From Otatea glauca (Eukaryota > Streptophyta > Magnoliopsida > Poales > Poaceae), in contig CM070711.1 in assembly GCA_036346275.1 (NCBI GenBank), forward strand, positions 64,023,078-64,087,077: a stretch of DNA of 64,000 bases, written 5' to 3'. A program made the position numbers and the translations under genes. Below, one piece after another: positions 1 through 10,754 of this stretch. Every line of letters begins with the position of its first letter. Within the stretch, counting starts at the first letter, position 1. Below the pieces are notes generated by a model. That model was not told where the DNA came from. It searched no databases and saw nothing but the letters and a program-made list of their open reading frames with translations.

Positions 1-21
1 CTAATACTTTTATGCATAAGA

Positions 22-225
22 TATATACTGCAGTCTTCTTAGCTCTACAACAAATTGGAATGAACGAATGATGCACTGGAAATTCTTCAAATTCTCATCA
101 CTCTACCACCAAATTTTTTAAACACTTGGGAAAAACTTATACAGTGTAGTCTGCTTAGCTCCTACAACAAAATGGAATGATTGAAGCATGCACTACAAAC
201 TCCGCAAATTTTCATCAGTATATGA
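22..225. repeat. Diverged tandem duplication within an intron
   Basis: Two copies of an approximately 85-bp segment lie at about 22-107 and 137-222. Both contain the series cttagct..ctacaacaaa, ggaatga and gcact..aaa in the same order. They lie upstream of the first visible amylase exon, in what should be its preceding intron. The duplication looks old because the copies differ at many positions. Confidence 0.55.
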
Positions 226-592
226 CCAGTTCTTTTTACTTCAGAAAATGATTTTGTAGGTCAGTTCTGGATGTCTATAATGCTTCTGTAGATTTAGAGA
301 TTAAGTGGACAGAGGCAAAGAAACCAAGTTATTGCAGGAGCCTTTCCTATATTAATACTGAAACTGTTTCTTGGATCAGCAGATAATTTTTAGAAAAAAA
401 ATACTATGTTTCCTTTCTTTGGAGACAGAACATGTGATTCTCCACTACTCCAATACGGGGACAGCAGCTTACAAGTCCTAATGTGGTATATTTCATTAAA
501 TGGACGAGATAAATTGAATGAACATTAGACCTGAGTGTTACAAAATGTCAACACCACATGTTTCATTCATAGTTGTTCTGCTTGACTTGCAG

Positions 593-2271
593 AAATGAAG
601 TCGGATATGATGGATGGAGACTTGATTTTGTTCGTGGTTTTTGGGGTGGATACGTCAAAGACTACTTGGAAGCAAGTGAACCATACTTTGCAGTAGGAGA
701 ATACTGGGACTCTCTCAGCTACACTTATGGTGAAATGGATCATAATCAAGATGCCCACAGGCAAAGAATCGTTGACTGGATAAATGCTACAAATGGAACT
801 GCTGGTGCATTTGATGTCACCACTAAAGGAATACTTCATACAGTAAGATTTCAGCTAACATTTTTTTAAAAGTTTTACTATAGAGCTTATGGGTGACTTG
901 GTATCTCTAGATTTCTTGGCCATGGTTGGATCATTTATCTTTTTTCTTTTGAGTGGAGGATCATATAATGTTACTAATTGATACTTCAGTATTTTCTCTA
1001 CAAGTAGTTAATGCTTTATCAACTGTTATGCGAGATGCAAAATGCAAAACTATCACAATGTCAATTAATTAAACTTGCATCTTGCATAGTATTCCCATTC
1101 TATGAAAAATCATGAAATATTGATTGATCTGTTGTAAAGTGGTTTCCTGATTAGAGTTAACTCATCTAAGATTGTAATTACCAGTCCTCCCCATCATTTG
1201 GGAAGGATGCTGTTGTAATCTAGAGCTGCGACCTTGTGTACTCCTTTCCTACATTTGCTGTTTCCCTATTTTTTTCTGCATTTGTAATATGGAATTTTCA
1301 ATACAGGCACTGGAAAGATCTGAGTATTGGCGCTTGTCAGATGAAAAAGGAAAACCCCCTGGAGTATTAGGTTGGTGGCCTTCACGTGCAGTCACATTTA
1401 TAGAAAATCATGACACCGGTTCTACTCAGGTACAATACAATATCCTCTAGGACATATCCTAGTTTAATTGTATTTGCATAGAAATACCAAAAAGTGCATA
1501 GAGCTACATAACGGGTATCTGATCATTCCGATGCATTTATTCTTAATAATATTAGACTTTAGCTGCATTGTCCTTATTTAGTATTGCTTGCTTTCCGGTT
1601 TTCAAATAAATAAATCTTGGCCATTGCATCCTTGTTGAACTCTTTTGAACCTGGAAGGTTCCATCTTGTGAAGCTTGGTCAAATTTGAAGCTCAGTTGTA
1701 TGCTAAGAAAATCTTGCTTGATATCCATCACCCTCCCAAGTTTTTCTATTGCCTATTTTATATGATCCTCCTAACATTGTTCTTGGTATATCTGTAGGGT
1801 CATTGGAGATTCCCCTTTGGTATGGAGTTGCAAGGATATGCATACATCTTGACGCATCCTGGCACTCCGGCAGTCTTCTATGATCACGTCTTTTCACACT
1901 TGCAACCAGAGATTGCTAAATTAATCTCTGTCAGACATAGCCAAAAGATTCATTGCCGCAGCAAGGTACAAAATATGTACAGAAAAGTGGCTAAATAAAT
2001 GATCTAAAAAGAAGGGGCTAAACGAATTCCTACTGTTCCTTCTGTATACGTCATTTTCGTATATGCAGTGACAATACTTCTTAAAATTGATGGTGGTATG
2101 CATCATTTACAGATCAAGATACTCAAGGCAGAAAGGACTTTATATGCGGCAGAGATTGATGAGAAGATAACAATGAAGATTGGCTCAGGACATTTTGAGC
2201 CAAGCGGTCCCGTAGATTGGATAGTTGCTGCCGAGGGACATGATTACAAGGTCTGGGAGGCGTCATCATAG
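593..2271 (+). CDS. AMY3: Plastid-type alpha-amylase (AMY3-like), last four exons
   Basis: This is the C-terminal part of a GH13 alpha-amylase, which cleaves alpha-1,4 links in starch. Four exons read in phase: 593-842, 1307-1429, 1798-1965 and 2113-2271, each bordered by AG and GT, with stop TAG at 2269-2271. All three catalytic acids of the family are visible: the nucleophile Asp in GWRLDF, the acid/base Glu in VGEYWDS and the third Asp in FIENHDTGSTQ. The ending (EGHDYKVWEASS) and the segment QKIHCRSKIKILKAER match plant AMY3, the chloroplast isoform, better than secreted or cytosolic amylases. In that family an N-terminal transit peptide and starch-binding domains precede the catalytic part; here they would lie left of the window. 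The visible part looks intact. The plastid assignment is inferred from the family, since the N-terminus is not present. Confidence 0.92.
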
Positions 2272-3071
2272 ACTTGTCGCACCGCTACCTGCATAACCTC
2301 TTAGGCTAGACAAACTGTTCAGCATAACTCCTAGGAGGAAAACTGAATATTATAAAGCTACGAAACGGCATCAGAATGCTGAAGTGGCGGACTGGCTGCT
2401 ACTTGTGGCAAGAAAGGCGATAGCGAGGGCAATGGATGCATTTGTCCCACAGCAAGGATTTCACTGAAGCAAATCTATAAGTATGTTCACATTTGATCTA
2501 TGCATAACCACCGGTTGTGTATTTGCCTGCAGGCAAATTGCCTGCTCATTTATCTTTGTGTTCTGCATATTTGCAGAGATACCTCCACTATGTTGGAGCT
2601 ATGAAAGAGTAAGACCATACATTTGCGATAAATTACATATATTCAAGTTTAAATTTCTCGTAGTCTTGTATTCCAACAAATCATTGCATTTTCCCCCGAA
2701 GACAGGTAATTCAAACGGACAACAGCTAGCAGCGATGGCTTGGCAAGTTAACGGAATACGAGCCTTTTGGGGTAGAAGCATATCAAAACCAAAAGCATTT
2801 ATGACGGACACTTTAAACAAGATGACAGCAAGCGACCAAAACAGAAGAATGGATTGACAAATTACCCGAATCGTCTGATTTAGTTTTAACATCTAAAACA
2901 AGCTGAGGGCAAGTAGTTTACTCAAGATGGTACACGAAAGGGAAGTATGCAGAATCGATAAGCCATGGCACCTTAGTTGATCCAAAAGGTTAACCAGACT
3001 TATTTCACTCGACCTCAGGCGCTGAAATGGAGAGATACCATCCTAAGACTAAGAAGGGATCGGCATCACCA
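2272..3071. other. 3' flank of the amylase gene, no further gene seen
   Basis: The first few hundred bases after the stop codon are probably 3' UTR. Short open frames on both strands here have no recognisable domain. Nothing else is supported before the porin remnant. Confidence 0.5.
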
Positions 3072-3402
3072 TTAAGGCTTAAGAACCAGCGACAGCCCGA
3101 CCTTGGAGCTCTTGTCGATCGCCTTGGTGTCGACCTCAGTGGAGAGGGTGAAGAATGACTTGGCCTCCACTCGTGCTGCGTGAGGGCGCTGACCATGCCG
3201 TAGTTGTCGTAACGCATCTTCACAGTGGTGAGAGGGTCCACGGCATGCTGCGCCACGAAGGTGACGTGTTCTCATTGCTCCAGAAGCTGTGGTTGATCTC
3301 CCTCCAAAAGCTATGTTTCTCTCTCTGTTCAACAAATGGTAGTATGACACAGAGAGGCTATCCCCTTTGTTCTTGAAAGGCGAAATCATTCACCGTCATT
3401 CA
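3072..3402 (-). pseudogene. VDAC (mitochondrial porin) C-terminal remnant
   Basis: The minus strand encodes pieces of the plant voltage-dependent anion channel, the outer mitochondrial membrane beta-barrel. In order they are KGDSLSVSYYHLLN (about 3320-3375), AQHAVDPLTTVKMRYDNYG then ALTQHEW (3175-3256), and STEVDTKAIDKS followed by KVGLSLVLKP and a stop at 3072-3074. The pieces lie in different frames. Near 3165-3175 a run of C appears one base short, shifting the frame between the HEWRP and KSFFTLS segments. A second shift lies between about 3260 and 3320. No introns separate the pieces, so it may be a retrocopy, although no poly-A tail was seen. The LTR of Copia A starts exactly where the remnant ends (3403), so that insertion probably removed the rest. 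Confidence 0.8.
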
Positions 3403-3565
3403 TGTTGAAAAGTAGAGTAGAGATTGAACTCGAGAATGAGAGATCATTTTTTATTGCACATGTGTTACATATTTATACAAGCTAATGGTGTCCAAAAGAC
3501 ACCCATTCAACAAAAGACACCCATTCTAAGAGTTGGCAGTTAATTGCCCACTTAACTCCTTAACA
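3403..3565 (-). repeat. 3' LTR of Copia A
   Basis: On the minus strand this runs from TGTTAAGGAG to TTTTTCAACA, with the usual TG..CA ends. It directly follows a polypurine tract (AAGGGGGAG, minus strand, 3566-3575). A TATA-like TATAAATA lies near 3470. At 163 bp it is short for a Copia LTR. No partner LTR is in the window, so its age cannot be estimated. Confidence 0.75.
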
Positions 3566-3825
3566 CTCCCCCTTGGGCGAATAACACAATCTTTATGTAT
3601 TTTGATAAACTCCTCCAAAAATCGTGTGGAAAAATATGATGAGAAATTCGTTCTCATAATTATATACCATCTAAAACTCCTTTAAAACCTAATGAAAAAA
3701 AATATAAGGAGAAACTTTATGGCATAAGTTCACATTCAATGTTGCCTCATTAAAAACCTTCTATGAGAAACAATTTATGTAAAACTCATAAAAGGAAAAG
3801 AGTGCAACATGTTCTAGTTTAAGGG

Positions 3826-4519
3826 TTAACTCCCTGAACCTTGCAACTCACGAAGCCATCTCATACCGATCCCTTGGACATATCTTTGAAACGAGGACAT
3901 CGGTAAAGACTTAGTGAATAAATCAGCTAGATTTTCACATGACTTCATTTGCAAAACATTTATCTCACCACTCTTTTGAAGTTCGTGAGGATAAAATAGT
4001 TTAGGAGCAATATGTTTTGTTATATTACTCTTTATATAGCCTGTTTGCATCTGAGCAACACAGCCAGCATTATCTTTATAGATAATGGTAGGATATTCTA
4101 ATGGATTAATACCACATGACCTTTGTATGTGGTTAATCATTATGCGAAGTCATACACATTCACGTGATGCTTCATATAAAGCAATTATTTCAGAATGATT
4201 AGTGGAAGTGGCTACTAAAATCTGTTTACAAGACTTCCATGAAATAGCCGTACCACTATAAAGGAAAACAAATCCAGTCTATGACTTGGCACTGTGGGGA
4301 TCAAAAAGATAACCAGCATCTGTGTATCTAATTAAAGTCATATCTTGATTTCTTTGAAACCAAGATCTTTTGTACCCTTAAGGTACCTGAGGACTTGTTT
4401 AATACCAGCCAAATGCCTTTTTATTGGTGATGCGTTGTATCTAGCCAATAGATTGACTACAAATGCAATGTCAGGTCTGGTGCAATTTGCAAGATACATT
4501 AGTGCTCCGATGGCACTAA
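3826..4519 (-). pseudogene. Copia A RNase H and C-terminal RT
   Basis: The minus-strand frame at 4140-3826 reads IIYKDNAGCVAQM and CENLADLFTKSLP, the hallmarks of the Copia RNase H end. The frame at 4519-4338 reads IGALMYLANCTRPDIAF and VLRYLKGTKDLGF, the RT/RNase H connection. Between about 4140 and 4338 the reading frame is broken. The MITE at 4520 interrupts the SAIGALMYLAN segment. Confidence 0.88.
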
Positions 4520-4926
4520 GGGCCTGTTTGGGGGAGCTGTGCTTCAACTTTGGGCTCAAAGCTCCCCCAAACAGCATAGCTGCAAAGCAGCTGGGAAGCT
4601 AAGCTACAGCAGAAGCACCCCCAAAAGCTGCAGCTGCTGAGGAGGAGCTTTTCAGCTGTGGCTTCACTTGAACTCCTCCTAACTCGCTCACTCCGCCTTC
4701 CCAACCTTTGCCACCCCGCCTCGTCGCCTCCACGTCACCTCCCACTCGAATGCTGCAACAGACTTCACTATGTTGCTACCTTCCATTTTGGTTAGCCCTC
4801 AAAAGCTACAATCTGCAGACAAGCGGTTTGCCAAACAACATAACAAGAAAAGCCACGACCACATTCATTGCTTCTGATGACAAAACCAAAAGCGCTTTTT
4901 TGACCACCACTCCTCCAAACAGGCCC
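4520..4926. mobile_element. Tourist-like (PIF/Harbinger) MITE in Copia A RT
   Basis: The ends are perfect 12-bp inverted repeats, GGGCCTGTTTGG and CCAAACAGGCCC. They are flanked by TAA on both sides (4517-4519 and 4927-4929), the 3-bp target duplication expected of PIF/Harbinger elements. It is 407 bp long and encodes nothing recognisable. It splits the RT of Copia A between the EVPYL and SAIGALMYLAN motifs, so it inserted after Copia A. Confidence 0.85.
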
Positions 4927-4929
4927 TAA

Positions 4930-5860
4930 GATATGGAACTTCCGGTCTCAATATCTCTTCATCCTCTTCCCTAGGTCTGAATGGGTTTTTATACACATCA
5001 AGGGATCTCACGATCATAGGTGTTTTCGTTTGATACGATTTATCCATATTGAATTTCTCCAATATCTTCTGGATATATGCAGACTGGTGCACAAATATTC
5101 CTTCAGGAACATGCTCAAGCTGTAAGCCTAAGCAAAATTTGGTCTTACCCAAATCTTTCATCTCAAACTCTATCACAAGATGGTTACTTGCCTCTTCTAT
5201 GTTCCTTGTGGTTCCGATGATATTTAAATCATCAACATATACTGAGATGATACAGAATCCACTTTAGGATTTCTTTATAAACACACATGGACAATCATCA
5301 TTATTGGAGTATCCTTTCTTCAAAATAAACTCACTTAGTCGATTGTACCACATCCTTCCCGACTGCTTTAATCCATATAGCGACTTTTTCAACTTAACTC
5401 TTACATGTTGCGATTTACATTAGGATTCGGAATTTTAACCCCTTCATGGACTTTCATGTAAATATCTGAATCTAATGACCCATACAAATATGCAACCACT
5501 ACATCCATTAACTGCATTGATACTTTCATATTAACTGCCAAAGATATTAGATATCTGAACGTTATTCCACTCGTAACTCATCGTAATCGATGTTGGGTCT
5601 CTGCGTGAACCCTTGGGCTACAAGCCTCGCTTTGTATCTCACCACTTCATTGTTTTCATTCCTTTTCCAAACGAAAACCCATTTGTTTCCCACAGGAAAC
5701 ACTTTAGGAGGAGTTGGTGTTACTGGACCAAATACCTCCCTTTTATTAAGCAAAAGCAATTCTGCTTCAATTGCTTCCTTCCATTTGACCCAATCTGAGC
5801 GCTTCATGTACTCTACCATGCTCTTTGGTTCTGGATCTAGTTGAAGGCTCTCAGCAATCT
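4930..5860 (-). pseudogene. Copia A reverse transcriptase, N-terminal and central part
   Basis: Minus-strand fragments read WVKWKEAIEAELLLLNK, GNKWVFVWKRN, YKARLVAQGFTQRP (5819-5562), YVDD near 5230-5245, and FEMKDLGKTKFCLGLQ (5176-5100). These are ordered Copia RT motifs, including the YVDD active site. Frames change at least twice and several stops intervene, so no functional enzyme is encoded. Confidence 0.88.
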
Positions 5861-6479
5861 TTGAGGCAAAATGTATGTCGACAATTGTAGTATCTCTTTT
5901 ATATAATTCTCCTGAATTGACATAATTCGTGGAAATTTCTTCATTTACATCCTCTACTCCTTGTGATTTCCCATAACAACGGAGTCTAGGGGTTCTGATG
6001 TCCCAGCATCTAAATTTGTGCGCACTTTGATGCCGGGTTTACCATTCCTTCGATGGTTCTCAACTTCATGTTGAGTTTCTTTTACTGATTCAAGTATTGT
6101 ACCTTTACCTTTAAAAGAATTCCGTTTTTGCGGACGTCTCCACAGAACTAAGTCCTTTTTATCAGGAATTCTCCCCCTCTTCTTCTCATTAGGGGCAAGA
6201 GTAGCTTTCTGAGGTACCTCCACTCTTTTTGGTACATTGACTGCGGATATATACGATTTTGAAACACCCTTGTAATCAGTAAATGCATCTGGCAGATTGC
6301 AAATTTATTATTCTTTGAACCTCCAGTTCAGATTCTTTAGTACGTGGATCTAAGGACTAAATGCCAATGGCATTCCAATCTATTTCTCGGCATTCTTCAT
6401 GGTACTTATCTCCCCCTAATGCTAAGAAATTGTTCTCATCAAAAATACAATCAACATACCGAGCTATAAACAAATCCCC

Positions 6480-7740
6480 TATTTGGCTCAAGGTATTTTA
6501 TTAGTAACGGAGAATTATACCCCACATAGATCCCCAACTTCCTGTGAGGACCCATTGATGTACGCTATGGTGGTGAAATTGGTACGTATAACGCGCAACC
6601 GAATTTTCGCAGATGGGAAATACTTAGTTCATTTTTATGTACTAATTGCAACGGGGAGACCATATGATATGCAGTTGGTCTTATTTGGATTAGTTCTACG
6701 GCATGCAAGACCGCATGGCCCCAACAACTTGTTGGTAACTTGAAATTTTGTAAAAGAGGTCTAGCAATCAGTTTGACCCTCTTTATCAAAGATTCTGCTA
6801 AGTCATTTTATGTGTGGACATATGGTACAGAATGCTCTACATTAATGCCCAGATCCATACAATAATCATTAAATGCCCTTGAAGAGAACTCAACGGCATT
6901 ATCAATCTAATGGATTTGATCATATTTTCATGAAAATTGGCTCTTAACTTAATTATTTGGGCCATTAATCTAGCAAAGGCATGGTTTCGTGTGCTTAATA
7001 AACACACGTGGGACCATATTGTAGAAGTATCTATTAAAATCATAAAGTATCTAAACGGCCCACTTAAGGGCTGAATAGGTCCACAGATGTCGCCCTGAAT
7101 TATGTCCAGAAAATTCAGCGACTCATTTTTTACTTTGAGGTATGATGGCCTCAAAATGAATTTCCCTTTAGCACAAGCAGTGCACATGAAATCCTCTGAT
7201 TTCAGGAAATTTGAAGTTGTAATATTATGGCCAACAGAACAATTTATAATTTTTCTCATCATCCTCGTACCAAGATGACCTAGACGATCATGCCAAATCT
7301 TGAATTTATCAAGATTTTGAAAAATTGTTTTGAACACAACATGTGGTTCAGGTTTAATGTACGTGTAGTACAATCCGGATGAATATGAATTTAGTTTTTC
7401 AACCACCTGTTTTCCGTATCCATCATCTTTAGTGAGGAGAATATATTCATCGTCTCCCTCACTAGTAGTTTCCGCATGAAAATTATTAAGATGGATATCT
7501 TTAAAACTTAGTAGGGTACAATTTGATTGAGGATACAACAGAGCATCTTCAATCGTCAATTATGTACCCATAAGGAGAATTATGATGGCTCTTCCAGTGC
7601 CAACAATCAGATTATCGCTTCCAGCGATAGTCATTATATTTCCACTTTTCTTTGTCAAACTCTGAAAATATTTTGTTTCCCTTAATATTATATTTGTGGT
7701 ACCACTGTCAACAAGACAGATTTCGTCGAGCATTGGATTG
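6480..7740 (-). pseudogene. Copia A protease end, GAG-pre-integrase and integrase
   Basis: The minus strand reads the aspartic protease motif VDSGTTN (about 7726-7690). It continues with a 240-residue open stretch (7559-6837) holding the integrase zinc motif (WHDRLGHLG then CTACAKGK) and the catalytic core start (GDICGPIQP, FMILIDTSTIWSHV). A further fragment at 6789-6565 continues the integrase C-terminal region. The core then breaks: TGA/TAG codons and a frameshift separate the pieces around 6840-6900. The 5954-6223 stretch is the variable linker to the RT. Confidence 0.86.
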
Positions 7741-8129
7741 TGCCATCAAATTCTATAATAAAGAGCATGACTATTAACTCAAATATAGAACAAGTACATC
7801 AATATATATATTGTATGTCTGCAAATACAATATGTGCTTATACAATACAATTACAATACCTATGTAACTACATAACTTAGTTAACTGAAAATATACAACA
7901 ATATTATGTAGAACAATTATGACTGACTATTTACATAAGGGGATAACTAAGAGACTATACGGTGTCTCCAAACCGATGTTGGGAAGCGTATTCAACCAAC
8001 ATATCATCTGTTTTCATGAAGTTGTCTTCCTTCAGTTGGACCATCTGATGGTGCCAACATTCAGAGCAATATCCTTTGATCCCATTTCCAGATCTTTGTC
8101 TGCTGGTGAAGTGAAGTGAACTTCAACAT

Positions 8130-9006
8130 TGTCCCCTTTATGCCTCTTGCCTTTGTCCATAGATTATTGATATGGCTCAATCAAATGTGGAGTAGTGCGA
8201 CATTCTTTTGCATAATGTCCTTTGCAGCCACATTTATGGCAAAGGCCTGATTTTTCCTTACAAAAATTCTTCTTGAAGTTTTCCTTGCCATATCCTTTGC
8301 CTTTGAATTTCTGCATATCATTGGATTGCCACTTTCCCTTTTTCTTATGGCACCTCTTATGCCCATGGCTACTGCTAACTCCCTAAGTATTAGCATGTGC
8401 TTCAGGCACTGCCATTGCCCCCGTAGGGCGAGTATGATGATTTTTCATAAGAATTTCATCATGTTTCCCTGCTTCAAGCAGAGTATAAATCAACTCAAAG
8501 TACTTTGTATACATCTTTTGGCGATATTGATGTTGAAGTATACTCATAGAAGGATGGAAAGTGCATAATGTTTTTTCTATTAGTTTGGCATCACCAACTC
8601 CGTGGTTACAAGATTTCAGCTTGGAATTTATTTTATGTATTTCTGAATTATACACTGCCACGGACTTGAAGTCCTGGAAACGTATAAGTAACCATTCTCG
8701 TTGAGCTTTTGGTAACATGACCGACCTCTATTGGTCATACCTCTCTTTTAAGGAGTTCCACAATTGAAGTGAATCTTCCTCCATCAAGTACTCAGTTTTT
8801 AGATCTGAGTGGAGGTGATGCCGAAAAAAATGTAGGGCTGCATATTTTGAGGCTTGTGAAATTTGCGGGTCATTTTGTTGAGGTTCAGTGATGGTTGTAC
8901 CAAAACCTCTACCCATCAAATTTATCTTTAGATCAATCGCCAAAGTCATATAATTGCTACCATCCAAGGCCAGCTCTGCAAGCTCCTTTTTGGAGATGTC
9001 TGCCAT
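8130..9006 (-). pseudogene. Copia A gag (UBN2-type) with zinc knuckle
   Basis: The N-terminal frame begins at ATG 9006 (MADISKKELAELALDGSNY) and contains SLQLWNSLKERYDQ. The second frame (8718-8383) contains AQREWLLIRFQDFKSVAVYN. A CCHC zinc knuckle (CHKCGCKGHYAKEC) is read in a third frame near 8250-8205. This is the usual nucleocapsid organisation of a Copia gag. The frame changes show it is broken. Confidence 0.85.
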
Positions 9007-9299
9007 GTCCTACAATTTGTTTTTCATGCAATTGTAATTAATTTACTTTCTCAAAGTAAAATTATGGCATGAAATTGTTGTAAATCAGTACACTAGGGTC
9101 AATGTATAATAATTGTATTTTCCCAAAAATTCAGGGACAAAAATGCAATTTTAACTTAACTACGACGGGTAAATTTGTGATTTCCCTAAATTCAGAGGGC
9201 TAAATTGCAAACTTTATATAACAGTCCCATTTATTCGTAGTTTTACATTTTTTTCAGAGGGTCCTTTTAGAAATTTGACGAGACCCATAAATAGGCCGA

Positions 9300-9895
9300 C
9301 CGGCCCATTTAGACCCAGTGCTACGGTTTCCAACCCTAGCACCATGGTCGCCACCGCCCCAATGTCGGTGAGAGGCTCGCCGACCGCCACGCCCTCACCC
9401 TCGATCTTCGTACGCGGGAACTGAAGTCCTCGATGTCGCTTGAGGGGCATTCCGATTACGTCGCTGAATCCACCGCCGAATTCGATCGCTTGGGGTGCGC
9501 GGGGAGCACCATCACTCCCTTGAGCGCGTCGGGCGCCTCCGCCGCCTTGACCGTGTCGGACACCGCGGCCATGCTGTCAAGCGCGGCAAGCGCCGTCGCC
9601 CCGTTGGACACGTCGGTCATCTCGGGTGCGCTGATTGGCGCCTCTCCGACGCTTCCACCAAATCCAGTCGCGGTGGGTGCCTTCGCATCGTCGAGGGCTG
9701 CCGCCTTGGTGTCGGGCGCCACCGGCACACCGTCGCACACCAACTTGGGCGCGTTTGGTGCCCCTACCACCTCACTAGGCGGGGTCATGGGGGCACGACC
9801 GCAGCCGGGTGGCCAACGCCGTTTGGTGGAGGCCCTCTGTGGACTTATCCAATGCGCCGCCATGGCGTCGGCCTCGCCACGCGCCTCCTGCGTGC
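9300..9895 (-). other. GC-rich leader segment of Copia A
   Basis: About 600 bp of GC-rich DNA lies upstream of gag, with an open minus-strand frame (9863-9456) rich in Ala, Pro and Val and without a known domain. It begins beside a CCCATTTA..CCTAG motif pair resembling the start of the GC-rich segments in Copia B and C (near 26355 and 42640). It may therefore be a family trait rather than a captured gene. It ends abruptly at the junction with Copia D. Confidence 0.5.
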
Positions 9896-10240
9896 GGACT
9901 CAATATACACTTGGGTTTTCTTTCTACATGATAAGTCAGAAGCCTCTGGTATTTTCAAAAGCTTTGCAAAAAGGGCTCAAAACTAATTTGATTTCAAAAT
10001 CAAGAAAATTCGTAGTGATAATGGTTTCGAGTTCAAAAATACAACAATTGAAGATTTTTGTGATGAACTTGGAATAAAACACGAACTTTCCGCTACCTAC
10101 ACTCTGGAGCAAAATAGAGTTGTAGAACGGAAAAACCGAGCACTAATTGAAATGGCAAGGACAATGCTTGATGAGTATGGTACTTCCGATAATTTTTGAC
10201 GGAAGTTATCAATACCACTTGTCATGCCGCAAACCATTTT
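9896..10240 (+). pseudogene. Copia D integrase core fragment
   Basis: Plus-strand frames read YTWVFFLHDKSEA, then IRSDNGFEFKN, GIKHELSATYT, EQNRVVERKNRAL and EMARTMLDEYG. RSDNG and the Glu of the VVERKNR region mark two of the three catalytic acids of a Copia integrase. The first acid lies in the missing part. The frame shifts near 9990. Confidence 0.85.
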
Positions 10241-10754
10241 TATTTGCATCGTCTTTTGAAAATACCTCTTATGAGCTTCTTGTTGGAAGAAGATCGAATA
10301 TTTTCATATTTTCGTGTCTGGTTGCAAATGCTTTATCTTGAAAAAGGGTGATCGCTTTTCAAAGTTTCAAAGTCATTGTGATGCTGGATTTCTTCTTAGT
10401 TATTCCTCAAATAGTAAGGCTTACCGTGTCTTCAACCAAACCACCAGTTTAGTTGAAGAGATTTGTGATGTTGAATTTGATGAAACTAATGGCTCTAAAG
10501 AAGAGTAAGAAAATTTGAATGATTTAGGTGATGAAGGCTTGAGATAAGCAACGAAGAATATGACACTTGGAGATATCAAGCCTAAGGAGGATCAATAAGA
10601 ACAACCTTCTTCCACTCAAGTTGAACTTTCTACTTCCGATTCGTCAATCCAAGTTCAAGTAATTGAAGTGAAAGACAAGGAGGACGATCAAGCTTAAGCA
10701 CTACCGCCAAGAGTTCACCATGCAATCTCAAAGGATCACCTAATAGATCAAGTA

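Larger units (their letters stand above)
3403..9895 (-). mobile_element. Copia A: Ty1/copia LTR retrotransposon, 5'-truncated
   Basis: Read on the minus strand, the order is GC-rich leader (9895-9300), gag with zinc knuckle (9006-8190), protease (about 7740-7560), GAG-pre-integrase and integrase (7559-6480), reverse transcriptase (about 5860-4330), RNase H (4140-3826), polypurine tract and a 163-bp 3' LTR (3565-3403). Protease-integrase-RT-RNase H order defines the Copia superfamily. Every domain is interrupted by stops or frameshifts, so the copy is inactive. No 5' LTR is present; similarity stops near 9896 where Copia D begins. A MITE sits inside the RT. Confidence 0.9.

Noticed and set aside
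1703..3256. Minus-strand ORFs opposite the amylase exons
   Set aside because: They are shadows of conserved plus-strand exons, apart from the porin remnant, which has its own recognisable motifs.
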